64,000 nucleotides of DNA from Pelistega ratti (GCF_009833965.1 NZ_CP047165.1:1984001-2048000); one strand, 5' to 3'. Counted from the first letter of the stretch, positions 29,112-38,540 are shown. A program made the numbers and translations. The notes: a model not told the origin generated them from the sequence alone.

Positions 29112-30461
29112 TTGAGTGCAATACATTCCTCTAAAAGCGACCACATGCGCATTGTCTCTGGGGCGGTGCGGGTCGCTTTTTTCTTGATTATCGGTAAGTT
29201 GGCAGGTGCTATCAAAGAAATGGCTATCGCACATCGCTATGGGGTGAGTGATGTGGTAGATGCCTATCAGTTTACACAAAGTATGGCAAACTGGCTTCCT
29301 ACAACGATTGTTGGTGCTTTTTCGGTGGTTTTAATTCCTGTATTAGTTAAATTAAGGCACTTGGGACGAGAAGAAAAAAATAAATTTGTTGCCGAACTAC
29401 AAGCATGGATTTTCTTTATTGGCATACTTATTATGTGCTTTACGTGGTTTGTATGGCCTTGGGTGATTGAATATACTTCTGGTAAATTAAGTGAAACCGC
29501 CAAAAGTTATACCAACGAGATGATAGGGGTATTTGCACTAACCGCTTTATTAATCTTATTGATAGGGGTTAATATGGCGAGGCTAAGAGCGCTTGAACGC
29601 CATATTAATAATTTATTGGATAGCCTCCCAGCGTTATTTATTTTTGCGTGGGTTATATTATCTCCGAATGATGTTTCTATTTGGCCTATTTTATGGGGAA
29701 CATTAAGCGGTTATCTTCTACAAACTATCTTATTATGGTATTTGGCTGATAAAGCAGAAGGAGAACGATTTATTTTCCCCAAATGGCAGTTTCAATCTGA
29801 ACATTGGTCGATGCTAGTACAGGCAGCAGGCTTTATGTTGATTGGGCAGATTGCATTAAGTTTTGTTGCGCCTATGGATCAAATATTTGTTGCTCAAATA
29901 GGAAATAATGCGAATGCGACAATGGGGTATGCGACACGGTTAGTGGCGGTTATTATTGGTATTGGTGCTGCCTCAGTTGGACGAGCCGCCTTACCAGTAT
30001 TGGCAGATGTGCAGTATAGGGGAGATGCTTATCAGGCTAAGGTCATGGCACTTAAATGGTCGCTTGCTATGGTGGGATTGGGTGTATTTTTCTTAGTTAT
30101 AGCTTGGTATCTTGCGCCTTTTATCGTAAAAATTGTTTTTGAGCGAGGTGCTTTTACGGCACAAGATACCATTGCCGTAGCAGAAGCCTTACGCTATGGT
30201 TTAATGCAAGTCCCCTTTTATTTTGGGGTACTTATTTTAGTACAGTTATTAGCGAGTCAAAATCGGTATAAATTAATGGCAGGCATTGCGTTAATTAATT
30301 TTGCCGTAAAATTCCTGATGAACTATTTACTTGCCCCTCATTATGGTATCCAAGGGATTATGCTAGCAACGGCAGCGATGTATCTATGTTCGTTTATTTG
30401 TTATTTTATCGTAGCATGGCGACTACCTTTACAACCTTCTGCTACACATTCTTCAGTATAG
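29112..30461 (+). CDS. MOP-superfamily lipid-linked oligosaccharide flippase (MurJ/Wzx-like)
   Basis: A 449-residue polytopic membrane protein with about 13-14 hydrophobic segments. The N-terminus (RVAFFLIIGKLAGAIKEMAIAHRYG) and the later FERGAF motif resemble MurJ/MviN-type members of the MOP export superfamily. Within this cluster it most likely moves the undecaprenyl-linked oligosaccharide across the inner membrane, as Wzx does. Start is uncertain: TTG 29112 lies 1 nt after the epimerase stop and ATG 29145 is in frame; neither has a strong ribosome site. It is followed after 1 nt by a glycosyltransferase. The substrate, and whether it could also flip lipid II, cannot be read from sequence. 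Confidence 0.82.
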   Translation: MSAIHSSKSDHMRIVSGAVRVAFFLIIGKLAGAIKEMAIAHRYGVSDVVDAYQFTQSMANWLPTTIVGAFSVVLIPVLVKLRHLGREEKNKFVAELQAWIFFIGILIMCFTWFVWPWVIEYTSGKLSETAKSYTNEMIGVFALTALLILLIGVNMARLRALERHINNLLDSLPALFIFAWVILSPNDVSIWPILWGTLSGYLLQTILLWYLADKAEGERFIFPKWQFQSEHWSMLVQAAGFMLIGQIALSFVAPMDQIFVAQIGNNANATMGYATRLVAVIIGIGAASVGRAALPVLADVQYRGDAYQAKVMALKWSLAMVGLGVFFLVIAWYLAPFIVKIVFERGAFTAQDTIAVAEALRYGLMQVPFYFGVLILVQLLASQNRYKLMAGIALINFAVKFLMNYLLAPHYGIQGIMLATAAMYLCSFICYFIVAWRLPLQPSATHSSV

Positions 30462-30462
30462 T

Positions 30463-31581
30463 ATGGCTAAAGATAGAACACTCTCTTTAATGATCGTTAT
30501 TCCTTCTCTATTAGGGGGTGGGGCAGAACGTGTCGCTGTTGATTTGGCAACGTATTGGCAACGTAAAGGCTATGAGGTTACGTTATTAACACAATCAGAT
30601 AGCGGTACGGATGTGTATCATCTCCCTTCTACTATTTGCCGTATTTGTACCCATCAGTTAGGGCAGACTGGTATAGTGGCACAGATTAAAAAAGTATGGG
30701 CTATTCGCCGAGCGATTAAACAATACCGTCCTGATATTGTGATCGGTATGATGACAAGTTCATCAGTAATGTCTATTCTTGCTAGTATTGGTTTATCTGT
30801 CAACGTGATAGCAACAGAGCATGCGCACCCACCTTCACAACAACTTTCTTTTTTTTGGCAGAAACTAAGGCAAATGACCTACCCTCGAGCGGCAAAGGTA
30901 CTTGCGCTTACAAAAATGAGTGCGGATTGGATTCATCAGCATATCCTTCATACTTCTGTTGCTGTTATACCTAATGCTGTACGCTTCCCTTTACATAATC
31001 AGCCTCCGTATATTCCTGTGCAAAAACCTGATCAAACTAAATTGTTATTGGCGGTAGGACGATTGCATACTGAAAAAGGATTTGATGTGTTGTTAAACGC
31101 TTTTGCACAAATTGCAGATGCGAATAACCAATGGCGTTTGGTTATTTTAGGTGAGGGTGGGCAACGACAAGCACTAGAGGATCAAATACAGCAATTAGGG
31201 TTAGAAAATAAAGTTAGTTTACCCGGTCGAGTAGGTAATCTTAAAGATTGGTATGAACAAGCCGATATGTTTGTGCTATCTTCTCGTTATGAGGGGCTTT
31301 CTAATAGTTTGCAAGAGGCAATGGCAAGTGGTTTGTGTGTTGTTTCATTTGACTGTGATACGGGCCCTAGAGAGGTGATTAGAGAGGGGATTGATGGTGT
31401 ATTGGTAAGACCGGTATCCGATAGTAAGGCATTAGCAGAATCTTTAAATCAATTAATGCGTGATGAAAACTTACGACATTATTATGCGAGTAATGCACCA
31501 GAGGTGATTCATCGTTTCTCTGCACAGGAAATTAGTGAAAAATGGGATGATTTATTTAGCACTTTATTAGGTTGTCAATAG
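30463..31581 (+). CDS. Family-4 glycosyltransferase (PglH/PglJ-like)
   Basis: A 372-residue GT-B retaining glycosyltransferase. The N-terminal domain opens with IPSLLGGGAERV, typical of GalNAc transferases of the PglJ/PglH/WbnH type. The C-terminal domain has AVGRLHTEKGFDVLL and the nucleotide-sugar binding ESxxE-like region SSRYEGLSNSLQEAMASG. No membrane segment. ATG 30463 lies 1 nt after the flippase stop, so translation is coupled. It adds one sugar to the growing lipid-linked glycan; donor and linkage are unknown. It shares its opening motif with the gene at 33907, a likely paralogue. Confidence 0.85.
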   Translation: MAKDRTLSLMIVIPSLLGGGAERVAVDLATYWQRKGYEVTLLTQSDSGTDVYHLPSTICRICTHQLGQTGIVAQIKKVWAIRRAIKQYRPDIVIGMMTSSSVMSILASIGLSVNVIATEHAHPPSQQLSFFWQKLRQMTYPRAAKVLALTKMSADWIHQHILHTSVAVIPNAVRFPLHNQPPYIPVQKPDQTKLLLAVGRLHTEKGFDVLLNAFAQIADANNQWRLVILGEGGQRQALEDQIQQLGLENKVSLPGRVGNLKDWYEQADMFVLSSRYEGLSNSLQEAMASGLCVVSFDCDTGPREVIREGIDGVLVRPVSDSKALAESLNQLMRDENLRHYYASNAPEVIHRFSAQEISEKWDDLFSTLLGCQ

Positions 31582-31630
31582 ATTATCTAAAAATAATCTT
31601 ATGATTTTATAAGAAGTCACTCATGATAAT

Positions 31631-31724
31631 AAAAGCACTGCCAATAGTGTTAAGTTGCTCAAACAGTTCTTACATTTCATTCTAGAAAACTCGCTCGGTT
31701 AATCACTATTTCTCCGTGCTTTTT
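31631..31724. repeat. Interspersed 94-bp repeat, copy 1
   Basis: Bounded by AAAAGCAC and GTGCTTTT (terminal inverted repeats). The interior reads GTTGCTCAAACAGTTCT, then GAAAACTCGCTCGG and AATCACTATTTCTCC. Close relatives lie at 37410-37502 and 50536-50595, and a distant one at about 38720-38806. It lies in the gap after a glycosyltransferase. Confidence 0.8.
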
Positions 31725-32008
31725 AAAAAGAGTTTAATGAATGATTTTTTTATAAGGAATAAGTTTAAATATCAAATAGGTGCTTTTATTTACGAAAAAT
31801 AGAGCAATAAATGAATCAAAGAAGTAGGTCATTTGGGCAATATAGCCATAATATCAAATAATTCTCAGCATAAAATGATAAGATTTTATCCCGTATTGAT
31901 ATGAAAAGGTTATCGGTATTGTTACCCTTTTGCTCATAGGTAATCTAGGATAAAATGGATAAACAGTATTCCTCTTTAGGGTAATAGATAGAATAGGGGA
32001 TAAAAGTA
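31725..32008. other. Gene-free stretch before asparagine synthase-like gene
   Basis: The gap between the glycosyltransferase and asnB-like genes is 427 bp. Besides the repeat at 31631-31724 it has a 17-nt word AATAATCTTATGATTTT (about 31592-31608) that recurs beside repeat copy 2 (about 37509-37525). A TTGTTA at 31919-31924 may be a -35, but no convincing -10 follows at proper spacing. No small ORF looks real. Confidence 0.4.
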
Positions 32009-33898
32009 ATGTGTGGCATTATTGGACTAATAGGGTCATTTGAACATAAGCAACAGGTTTTAGAGCAAGCTTGCAGACGAATTAAAGAGCGAGGACCAGA
32101 TAGTGAGGGTGTATGGTTAAGCCCTCAGCAGCATATTGGTCTTGCTCATGTACGATTAGCCATTCAAGATTTATCTCATCAAGGTCATCAACCTATGCAT
32201 AGCGAGAATCAACGCTATGTTTTGGTCTTTAATGGTGAGATTTATAACCATCTGAGTTTACGTGGACAGATTAACGATAAACAATGGCGAGGGCATTCTG
32301 ATACGGAAACCTTACTGGCTTGTTTTGAACAATGGGGGGTTGAAGAAACGCTTAAACAGGTAGTAGGTATGTTTGTGTTTGCTTTGTGGGATAAAGAAAA
32401 AGAAACATTAGTGTTGGGGAGAGACCGCTTTGGAGAAAAGCCTTTATATTATGCACGAAGTGCGAAAGGGCTTTTATTTGCATCTGATTTAAAAGCCCTC
32501 ATGCCGATTGATGGATTCTCTCGTACGCTTAATAAAAAAGCGGTTACATTATTCCTTCGTCATAATTATATTCCTGCACCTTATACTATCTTTGACCAAA
32601 CCTATAAATTGCCTCCTGCCAGTTATTTGGTTTTTACAAAAGATCAGCTCTTTCATCAATATGAATGGTCTATGCCTAAGGAATATTGGTCAGCATATGA
32701 GGTAGCAAAACGTAGTAGTGATCGTTTGTTTACGAGTGATGAGGCGGCAATAGATGCTTTTGATGGGGTGTTGTCATCAGCGATTAAAGATCAAATGCTT
32801 GCCGATGTTAAACTGGGGGCTTTTTTATCAGGGGGAACAGATTCTTCACTTATTGCCGCATTAATGCAAAAACAAAGTGATGTACCTGTCAAAACTTTTT
32901 CTATTGGCTTTAAAGAAGAACAATATAATGAGGCAGATTATGCGAAAGCAGTTGCCCAGCATTTACAAACAGACCATACAGAACTTTATATGGGTGCTGA
33001 AGATAGCCTAGCCTTAGTTGAGTATTTACCTAGTGTTTACAGTGAACCCTTTGCAGATTCTTCACAACTACCTGTTTTAATGATGATGCAGATGACTGCT
33101 AAACAGGTTAAAGTGGCTTTATCAGGTGATGCTGGTGATGAATTATTTGGTGGCTATAATCGTTATCATCGAGTCTTAAAATGGTGGGATTATCGCCACA
33201 AAGTACCTAAGATTTTGAGACCGATTTTAGCAGATATTTGTATGGGTATGTCTAAACAGTTTACTTCCCTAGAACGACAAATAAAGTGGCAACAGCTTGC
33301 GATGGTACTTAAAGCCAAAAATAGTGTGGCTTTTTATAAACCTTTTGTTTCATACTGGAAAAAACCAGCACAACTTGTTCCTGGAACACAAGAGTTACCT
33401 GATCCTTTTACACATCATCATTTACGAAGTGTATTAGAGACAATGATGATTACGGATACACTATCTTACTTACCTGATGATATTTTAGTGAAAGTAGATA
33501 GAGCCGCCATGTATTATTCATTAGAGACACGTGTTCCTTTATTAGATCATCGGGTTTTTGAGTTTGTCTGGGATATTCATCCTAGCTATAAATGTCGAGA
33601 AGGAACGAGTAAATGGTTAATGAAATCTTTGCTCTATCGTTATGTTCCTCCTGCTTTATTGGATCGACCTAAAAAGGGCTTTTCTGTGCCTTTAGGGCAA
33701 TGGTTAAGAGCCCCTCTGAAAGCGTGGGCGACTGATTTATTAAGTAGCCAGCGGATTAAGCAACAAGGTTTATTAAATGATAAGTTGATTCAGCAAGTAT
33801 GGCAAGAACATCAATCAGGGAAAAGTGATTGGAGTGCTCAATTATGGGGGCTATTAATGCTTCAAGCATGGTTAGATGCTTATGATATTTCTGTGTAG
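32009..33898 (+). CDS. AsnB-like glutamine amidotransferase of glycan synthesis (WbpS-type)
   Basis: A 629-residue two-domain protein of the class B asparagine synthase family. N-terminal Ntn glutaminase: catalytic Cys2 in MCGIIGLIG, then RGPDSEG and FNGEIYNH. C-terminal ATP pyrophosphatase/synthase: PP-loop FLSGGTDSSLIAAL, then ALSGDAGDELFGGYNRY and KVDRAAMYYSLETRVPLLDH. The position inside a glycan cluster with UDP-GalNAcA genes suggests it amidates a uronic acid (for example GalNAcA to GalNAcAN), as proposed for WbpS, rather than making asparagine; that is inference. ATG 32009 follows AGGGGATAAAAGTA. The next glycosyltransferase starts at or just after its stop. Confidence 0.88.
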   Translation: MCGIIGLIGSFEHKQQVLEQACRRIKERGPDSEGVWLSPQQHIGLAHVRLAIQDLSHQGHQPMHSENQRYVLVFNGEIYNHLSLRGQINDKQWRGHSDTETLLACFEQWGVEETLKQVVGMFVFALWDKEKETLVLGRDRFGEKPLYYARSAKGLLFASDLKALMPIDGFSRTLNKKAVTLFLRHNYIPAPYTIFDQTYKLPPASYLVFTKDQLFHQYEWSMPKEYWSAYEVAKRSSDRLFTSDEAAIDAFDGVLSSAIKDQMLADVKLGAFLSGGTDSSLIAALMQKQSDVPVKTFSIGFKEEQYNEADYAKAVAQHLQTDHTELYMGAEDSLALVEYLPSVYSEPFADSSQLPVLMMMQMTAKQVKVALSGDAGDELFGGYNRYHRVLKWWDYRHKVPKILRPILADICMGMSKQFTSLERQIKWQQLAMVLKAKNSVAFYKPFVSYWKKPAQLVPGTQELPDPFTHHHLRSVLETMMITDTLSYLPDDILVKVDRAAMYYSLETRVPLLDHRVFEFVWDIHPSYKCREGTSKWLMKSLLYRYVPPALLDRPKKGFSVPLGQWLRAPLKAWATDLLSSQRIKQQGLLNDKLIQQVWQEHQSGKSDWSAQLWGLLMLQAWLDAYDISV

Positions 33899-33906
33899 TG
33901 GTAGTG

Positions 33907-35004
33907 ATGAAGATACTCTTTTTACTTAGTTCATTAAATGCGGGAGGTGCAGAAAGGGTAGCGTGTACACTGGTGAATGCTTGGGTGGAAAAAGGGTATG
34001 AGGTTGTACTTGTACCTTGTTTTTCACAAGGCAATGGTCAGTCTTTTTATCCGTTAGATCCAAGGGTAAAAGTGCATTGGTTAGCGAATGATTTACCTCG
34101 TCTAAAATGGTTAGCAAGAATCGTTAAACCGTGGATATTAAGAAAACTAATGCGTAAGGAAAAAGCAGATGTGATGGTGTCATTTTTGACGAATGTGAAT
34201 GTCATCAGTTTAATGGCATCAAAAGGACTTCATATCCCACTTATTGTATGTGAACGTTCTGACCCTTCTTTTCAGAAAATTAGTGCATTATTACGGGTTT
34301 TAAGGCGTTATTTATATCCGCAAGCAAGGGTAGTGATGCTACAAACAGAGCAAGCGGCACAACGATTTGCTGAAAAAATGCCTCCTTTGGCTCAGATAAG
34401 TGTGGTACCTAATCCTCTACCTTTAACATTAGAACGTATTTCACCTAATCAACAAGCACCAAATATCGTATTGGCGATGGGAAGATTAGTCCCTAGTAAA
34501 CAGTTTGATCGTTTAATTCAGTGCTATACCTCTCTTGCGGATGCGTTTCCAGATTGGGTTTTACATATTTATGGAGAGGGGCCTGAAAAAGGGGCTTTAA
34601 TAAAGCTTATCCAAGATAAGGGTTTACAGCATAAAGTGTTCCTAAAAGGTAAGACAAACGTACCATGGGAAAAAATGCGGCAAGCACGTATTTTGGCGAT
34701 GAGTTCCCGTTTAGAGGGATTTCCTAATGTTATGTTAGAAGCGATGGCATGTGGGTTACCAGTGGTTTGTTATGATTGTCCAAGTGGCCCTAGAGAAGTT
34801 AGTATGGACGGTACTGTTGCAAAATTAATTCCGCTTAATGATGAGATTGCTTTTCAAAATGCCCTGCGTGATTTAATGCAAAATCCTTTATTAAGAGAAC
34901 AATTTGCAAGACAGGGGCAAGAGAGTGTTTATGCCCGCTTTTCACAAGAACAGGTATTGCAACAATGGGATACTTTATTACAAGAGGTTATCCTAAAGGG
35001 GTAA
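33907..35004 (+). CDS. Family-4 glycosyltransferase
   Basis: A 365-residue GT-B glycosyltransferase. It opens with MKILFLLSSLNAGGAERVACTLV and carries GRLVPSKQFDRLI and the sugar-nucleotide region SSRLEGFPNVMLEAMACGLPVV. ATG 33907 gives the usual family start; a GTG at 33898 overlaps the asnB-like stop and is an alternative that would couple translation. It is related in opening motif and length to the gene at 30463, suggesting a duplication. Donor sugar is unknown. It is followed after 4 nt by another glycosyltransferase. Confidence 0.85.
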   Translation: MKILFLLSSLNAGGAERVACTLVNAWVEKGYEVVLVPCFSQGNGQSFYPLDPRVKVHWLANDLPRLKWLARIVKPWILRKLMRKEKADVMVSFLTNVNVISLMASKGLHIPLIVCERSDPSFQKISALLRVLRRYLYPQARVVMLQTEQAAQRFAEKMPPLAQISVVPNPLPLTLERISPNQQAPNIVLAMGRLVPSKQFDRLIQCYTSLADAFPDWVLHIYGEGPEKGALIKLIQDKGLQHKVFLKGKTNVPWEKMRQARILAMSSRLEGFPNVMLEAMACGLPVVCYDCPSGPREVSMDGTVAKLIPLNDEIAFQNALRDLMQNPLLREQFARQGQESVYARFSQEQVLQQWDTLLQEVILKG

Positions 35005-35008
35005 GTAT

Positions 35009-36190
35009 ATGAAGAAACCACTAACGATTATTCATCTTATTAGCGGATTAGGACAAGGTGGTGCAGAGACGGTACTCACTCGACTGATTACCCATTCTAC
35101 CTATCAGCATTGTGTTGTGAGCTTTAGTGATGAAGGGGTTTATGGAGAAGTATTAAAAAAAGCAGGAATTCCTGTCTATACACTGAATATGCAAGCGGGT
35201 AAGTTTCGCTTGAGTGATTTTAAACGTTTAGTGGCTTTATTAAAGACGCTAGAGGGTGATCTTATTCAAACATGGATGTATCACGCGGATTTTTTTGGGG
35301 CTATTGCGGCTCGGAAAGCAGGTTTTAGGCATATTGCATGGGGCGTGCGTAATTCAGGAGATAGTTTAAAGAATAGCTCTCGCCTTACCTATTATTTAGC
35401 ACGAATCAGTGCCATAGCGTCTCGTTTTTTACCTGAAAAAATTATTGTGTGTGGAGAACAGGCAGCCAGAATACATATGGCATGGGGATATGATCAACAT
35501 AAAATAAAAGTTATTCAAAATGGTTATGATTTAAGCCGTTGGCAAGCAAATCCTATCGCTGGTCATGCGTTAAGGCAAGCATGGGGATTAGCCGATACAA
35601 TCCCAGTGATTGGTTTTGTGGCAAGATGGAATCCATTAAAAGACCATGCGAGTTTATTAGCCGCTTTTGCTATGGTTAAGGTAAAATACCCGTCAGCCGT
35701 TTGTATTTTAGTTGGTAAGGGATTAGACGTACAGAATACAGTATTACTGTCAATGCTCGATAGACAAGGTTTAACGGTTGGTAAAGATGTGCTATTAATG
35801 GGTATGCGGACAGATATTCCTGAGCTTATGTCGGTTTTAGATGTTCATGTTTTATCCAGTATTGCAGAGGGATTTCCTAATGTAGTCTGTGAATCAATGG
35901 CTTGTGAAGTCCCTAATGTGGTTACAGATGTAGGCGATGCCGCTTTAATTGTGGGGCAATATGGGTGGATCGCACAAGCGGCTAATCCAAAAGATTTAGC
36001 ACAAAAAATAATAGAAGCCTTGGATTTTGTAGGAAAGCCTAAGCAAAGTATGGCACATATTCAACAGATTAAACACTTAGGTGAGCAGGCAAGACAGAGT
36101 GTACTTGAACGATTTAGTTTAGCTAAAATGGTTGAGCAATATGAAAGAACATGGGCTCAAATGGTAGAGAAAACAGAAATACATGAGTAA
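35009..36190 (+). CDS. Family-4 glycosyltransferase
   Basis: A 393-residue GT-B glycosyltransferase with the opening IIHLISGLGQGGAETVL, a linker with FVARWNPLKDHASLLAAF, and the donor-binding region LSSIAEGFPNVVCESMACEVPNVVT. It belongs to the EpsF/WbnK-like branch. ATG 35009 follows AAAGGGG at good distance and lies 4 nt after the preceding gene. It is part of the same operon as the asnB-like gene. Sugar and acceptor are not predictable from sequence. Confidence 0.84.
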   Translation: MKKPLTIIHLISGLGQGGAETVLTRLITHSTYQHCVVSFSDEGVYGEVLKKAGIPVYTLNMQAGKFRLSDFKRLVALLKTLEGDLIQTWMYHADFFGAIAARKAGFRHIAWGVRNSGDSLKNSSRLTYYLARISAIASRFLPEKIIVCGEQAARIHMAWGYDQHKIKVIQNGYDLSRWQANPIAGHALRQAWGLADTIPVIGFVARWNPLKDHASLLAAFAMVKVKYPSAVCILVGKGLDVQNTVLLSMLDRQGLTVGKDVLLMGMRTDIPELMSVLDVHVLSSIAEGFPNVVCESMACEVPNVVTDVGDAALIVGQYGWIAQAANPKDLAQKIIEALDFVGKPKQSMAHIQQIKHLGEQARQSVLERFSLAKMVEQYERTWAQMVEKTEIHE

Positions 36191-36265
36191 TAATTATCGG
36201 TAAATGATGTAATGGTATTTCTCTCTCAATAATAATGAATAGATAACAGTGGTATAGGATATTTT

Positions 36266-37381
36266 ATGCTTAAAATATTATTTGTAGTGAATAATCCAGA
36301 TTTCTTCTTATCGCATCGAGTAAAGATTGCGCTAACGGCGAAAGAGAAGGGATATGATGTTCATGTTGCTACTATGCAGGGAGAATCTGTTAAGGTAATA
36401 GAAAGTTTAGGGTTAAAGCATCATGTGTTGATGATGTCGCGTAGTGGAACAAACCCTTTGTCAGAATTAAAATCTTTGTTTTCCTTATATCGCTTGTTTA
36501 AACGTGTTAAACCTGATTTAGTTCATCTTGTAACAATTAAACCTGTTTTATATGGCGGTATAGCTGCGCGATTAGCACGTGTACCTGCGGTGGTTTATGC
36601 GATTTCGGGATTGGGTTTTATTTTTATCCGTCAGAAAAAGGGAGTAGATTTTCTTAAAGGGTTAATTAAATATTTATATCGAATAGCATTGGGACATACG
36701 CATAGTCGTGTTATTTTTCAGAATAAGGATGATTGTGCAACCTTAATGCAGATGGGTGCTATTCAATCTCAACAAGTGGTGATGATTCGTGGTGCTGGGG
36801 TTGATACGGAGGAATTTGCTCCAACACCTAATGAGCCTTCTTTGCCTATTAAGGTGACAATGGTTGCACGATTATTAAAGGATAAGGGTGTTCAAGAGTT
36901 TGTTGAGGCGGCTAAGCTGGATGTTGAGAAAAAATTCGTTTGGCAAATAGCAGGTGGGATTGATACAGGAAATCCTGCTTCTATTACTCAGGCAGAGTTT
37001 AATAATATGCAGTCTTATGTCAATATGCTAGGGGAACGTAAAGATATTGCACAGCTTTATGCTCAATCCCATATTGTGGTATTGCCGTCTTATCGTGAAG
37101 GTATTCCTAAATCATTATTAGAAGCGGCGGCAAGTGGTAAACCTATTATTACAACAGATGTACCGGGGTGTCGAGATGCTATTATTCCAAATGAAAGTGG
37201 TTTATTGGTGCCGGTGAAAAATGCCCTCGCTATTTATGAGGCAGTGATGTATTTAGCACATCGGGCAGACTTACGATTATCTATGGGGAAAGCAGGTAGG
37301 GCATTAGCTGAAAGGGAGTTTGCAATGCCGATTATTATTGATAAGCATTTAGCGGTTTATCAGGCATTATTAGAAAAATAA
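36266..37381 (+). CDS. Family-4 glycosyltransferase (PglA-like)
   Basis: A 371-residue GT-B enzyme. The N-terminal FVVNNPDFFLSHRVKIA and HLVTIKPVLYGGIAARLARVP are characteristic of the PglA/WbpV-associated group that adds a HexNAc to the first lipid-linked sugar. The donor region is LPSYREGIPKSLLEAAASGKPIITTD. ATG 36266 follows TAGGAT; a 75-nt gap separates it from the previous gene. If the PglA resemblance holds, it may act early (second sugar) although it is encoded last. It ends the cluster: repeat copy 2 and then a convergent gene follow. Confidence 0.84.
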   Translation: MLKILFVVNNPDFFLSHRVKIALTAKEKGYDVHVATMQGESVKVIESLGLKHHVLMMSRSGTNPLSELKSLFSLYRLFKRVKPDLVHLVTIKPVLYGGIAARLARVPAVVYAISGLGFIFIRQKKGVDFLKGLIKYLYRIALGHTHSRVIFQNKDDCATLMQMGAIQSQQVVMIRGAGVDTEEFAPTPNEPSLPIKVTMVARLLKDKGVQEFVEAAKLDVEKKFVWQIAGGIDTGNPASITQAEFNNMQSYVNMLGERKDIAQLYAQSHIVVLPSYREGIPKSLLEAAASGKPIITTDVPGCRDAIIPNESGLLVPVKNALAIYEAVMYLAHRADLRLSMGKAGRALAEREFAMPIIIDKHLAVYQALLEK

Positions 37382-37387
37382 TTTAAG

Positions 37388-37590
37388 TAAATATTAAATC
37401 TGTTTTTATTAAAGCACTACAAATAATGTTGAGTCGCTCGAACAATTCTTTCGCTACACTACAGAAAACTCGCTTGGTCAATCATTATTTCTCCGTGCTT
37501 TTTAGTCTAATAATCTTATGATTTTTTATAAAAAATTAGAGTGAAGATTAGGTATTTTGAATAAATATTAAACCTGTTTTTATTAAAGCA
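37388..37590 (+). repeat. 29-nt direct repeat pair around interspersed repeat copy 2
   Basis: The word TAAATATTAAAYCTGTTTTT plus ATTAAAGCA occurs at 37388-37416 and again at 37562-37590 with one difference. The first copy runs into the left end of interspersed repeat copy 2. The pair looks like a target or flank duplication left by insertion or local duplication. Confidence 0.7.
37410..37502. repeat. Interspersed repeat, copy 2
   Basis: Ends AAAGCAC and GTGCTTT. Interior GTCGCTCGAACAATTCTTTCG, then CAGAAAACTCGCTTGG and ATCATTATTTCTCC, closely matching copy 1 at 31631-31724. Same orientation as copy 1. Confidence 0.8.
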
Positions 37591-37599
37591 TAGCTGATA

Positions 37600-37628
37600 A
37601 CTAACCCCATAGGGATTCAGGGGTTAGT
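37600..37628. terminator. Hairpin at the 3' end of the hugZ-like gene
   Basis: ACTAACCCC (37600-37608) and GGGGTTAGT (37620-37628) form a 9-bp stem with an 11-nt loop, between convergent genes. No T-run follows on either strand, so termination is plausible but not certain. Confidence 0.45.
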
Positions 37629-37644
37629 AAAAATTAAGTATTAA

Positions 37645-38412
37645 TTAAACTTGGGTTGTACTTGCTTTTTCGTGGGGATTTCCTTTTATCCCAATATGTG
37701 AAATTTCACCGGTTGGTGTAATGGAATAGGCTTGACCAAAACCGTGTACAAAACGTCCTGTACCAAAAGTTAATTCAATAAGGTCAAAATCGGTAAATTC
37801 TCGGATGGTTTTAATCCCTCCTACTTTATTCATTATTTCAGCTAATTTATCCAGAACTTTTTCTACAATGGGATCTTCTCTTGGTATAAATCGGGCAGTA
37901 GCTTTGTAACGAAGACGAGTGCGTACAATAATGGATTTGGCTTGGCTTTCATCTTCTAAAAACATGACCTCAACTTGACTGGGGTTTCGTTTGATATTGT
38001 CGTAATGTTCTGCAATAGCACTGATATAAATATAGTTTTTCCCATCAAGTGAGACAATGGGGGCATAAGAGGCAATGGGTGATCCTTCTGTATCCAGCGT
38101 GGCAAGTATGCAGCTATTGACACTCTGACGGAAGGTATCAATTTTGGCTTTGATGCGGTGATGATTAGTGAAGGGTTTACTTTCGGTACAAAGTTTAATA
38201 ATGGCTTTTTTGATTGTGTTTTCATCTGCTGTTTGGGGAAATTCTACTCGCAGTTTTTTACCATTATTGTATTCAAAATCTAAACCATCGAAATCGACAT
38301 GAGTTAGTTTAACATCGGTAACGGCTTTCTCTGCGCCAAATTTTTGGCAAAGTATCATCATATCATCTTGGTGATGATCATTCATATGCGTAATAATTCG
38401 ATTGAAATCCAT
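37645..38412 (-). CDS. hugZ: HugZ/HutZ-family haem utilisation protein
   Basis: A 255-residue protein of the HugZ type: an N-terminal DUF2470-like part ([18 protein letters not shown]), a split-barrel flavin-reductase/pyridoxamine-oxidase-like fold ([20 protein letters not shown]), and the C-terminal haem-binding signature [11 protein letters not shown]. Members bind and degrade haem to free iron inside the cell. ATG 38412 follows GGAGAG. A 15/19 Fur box lies about 110 bp upstream on the same strand, supporting iron regulation. No haem receptor or TonB gene is in the window, so uptake must be encoded elsewhere. The family is well supported; catalytic activity is inferred. Confidence 0.9.
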   Translation of the reverse strand: MDFNRIITHMNDHHQDDMMILCQKFGAEKAVTDVKLTHVDFDGLDFEYNNGKKLRVEFPQTADENTIKKAIIKLCTESKPFTNHHRIKAKIDTFRQSVNSCILATLDTEGSPIASYAPIVSLDGKNYIYISAIAEHYDNIKRNPSQVEVMFLEDESQAKSIIVRTRLRYKATARFIPREDPIVEKVLDKLAEIMNKVGGIKTIREFTDFDLIELTFGTGRFVHGFGQAYSITPTGEISHIGIKGNPHEKASTTQV

Positions 38413-38521
38413 TTGGACTCTCCCTATTAACGAGTTGTTTCAGGCTACCTTTCTGTTTTGTTAATAAGAAAAATAGTGATTATTATACAAAAGAAAATAA
38501 AATATTATAAAAAATTACAAT

Positions 38522-38540
38522 TATAATAATTATTATTCTC
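38522..38540 (-). promoter_or_regulatory. Fur box upstream of hugZ
   Basis: On the minus strand the 19 bases GAGAATAATAATTATTATA match the Escherichia Fur consensus at 15 of 19 positions. Two TATAAT words (38509-38504 and 38487-38482) lie between it and the gene, so Fur-iron would block polymerase entry. Confidence 0.65.

Noticed and set aside
31592..37525. Shared 17-nt word AATAATCTTATGATTTT as an attachment site pair for a mobile element
   Set aside because: The two copies flank ordinary glycan genes, no integrase is present, and the word lies beside the interspersed repeats, which explains it more simply.
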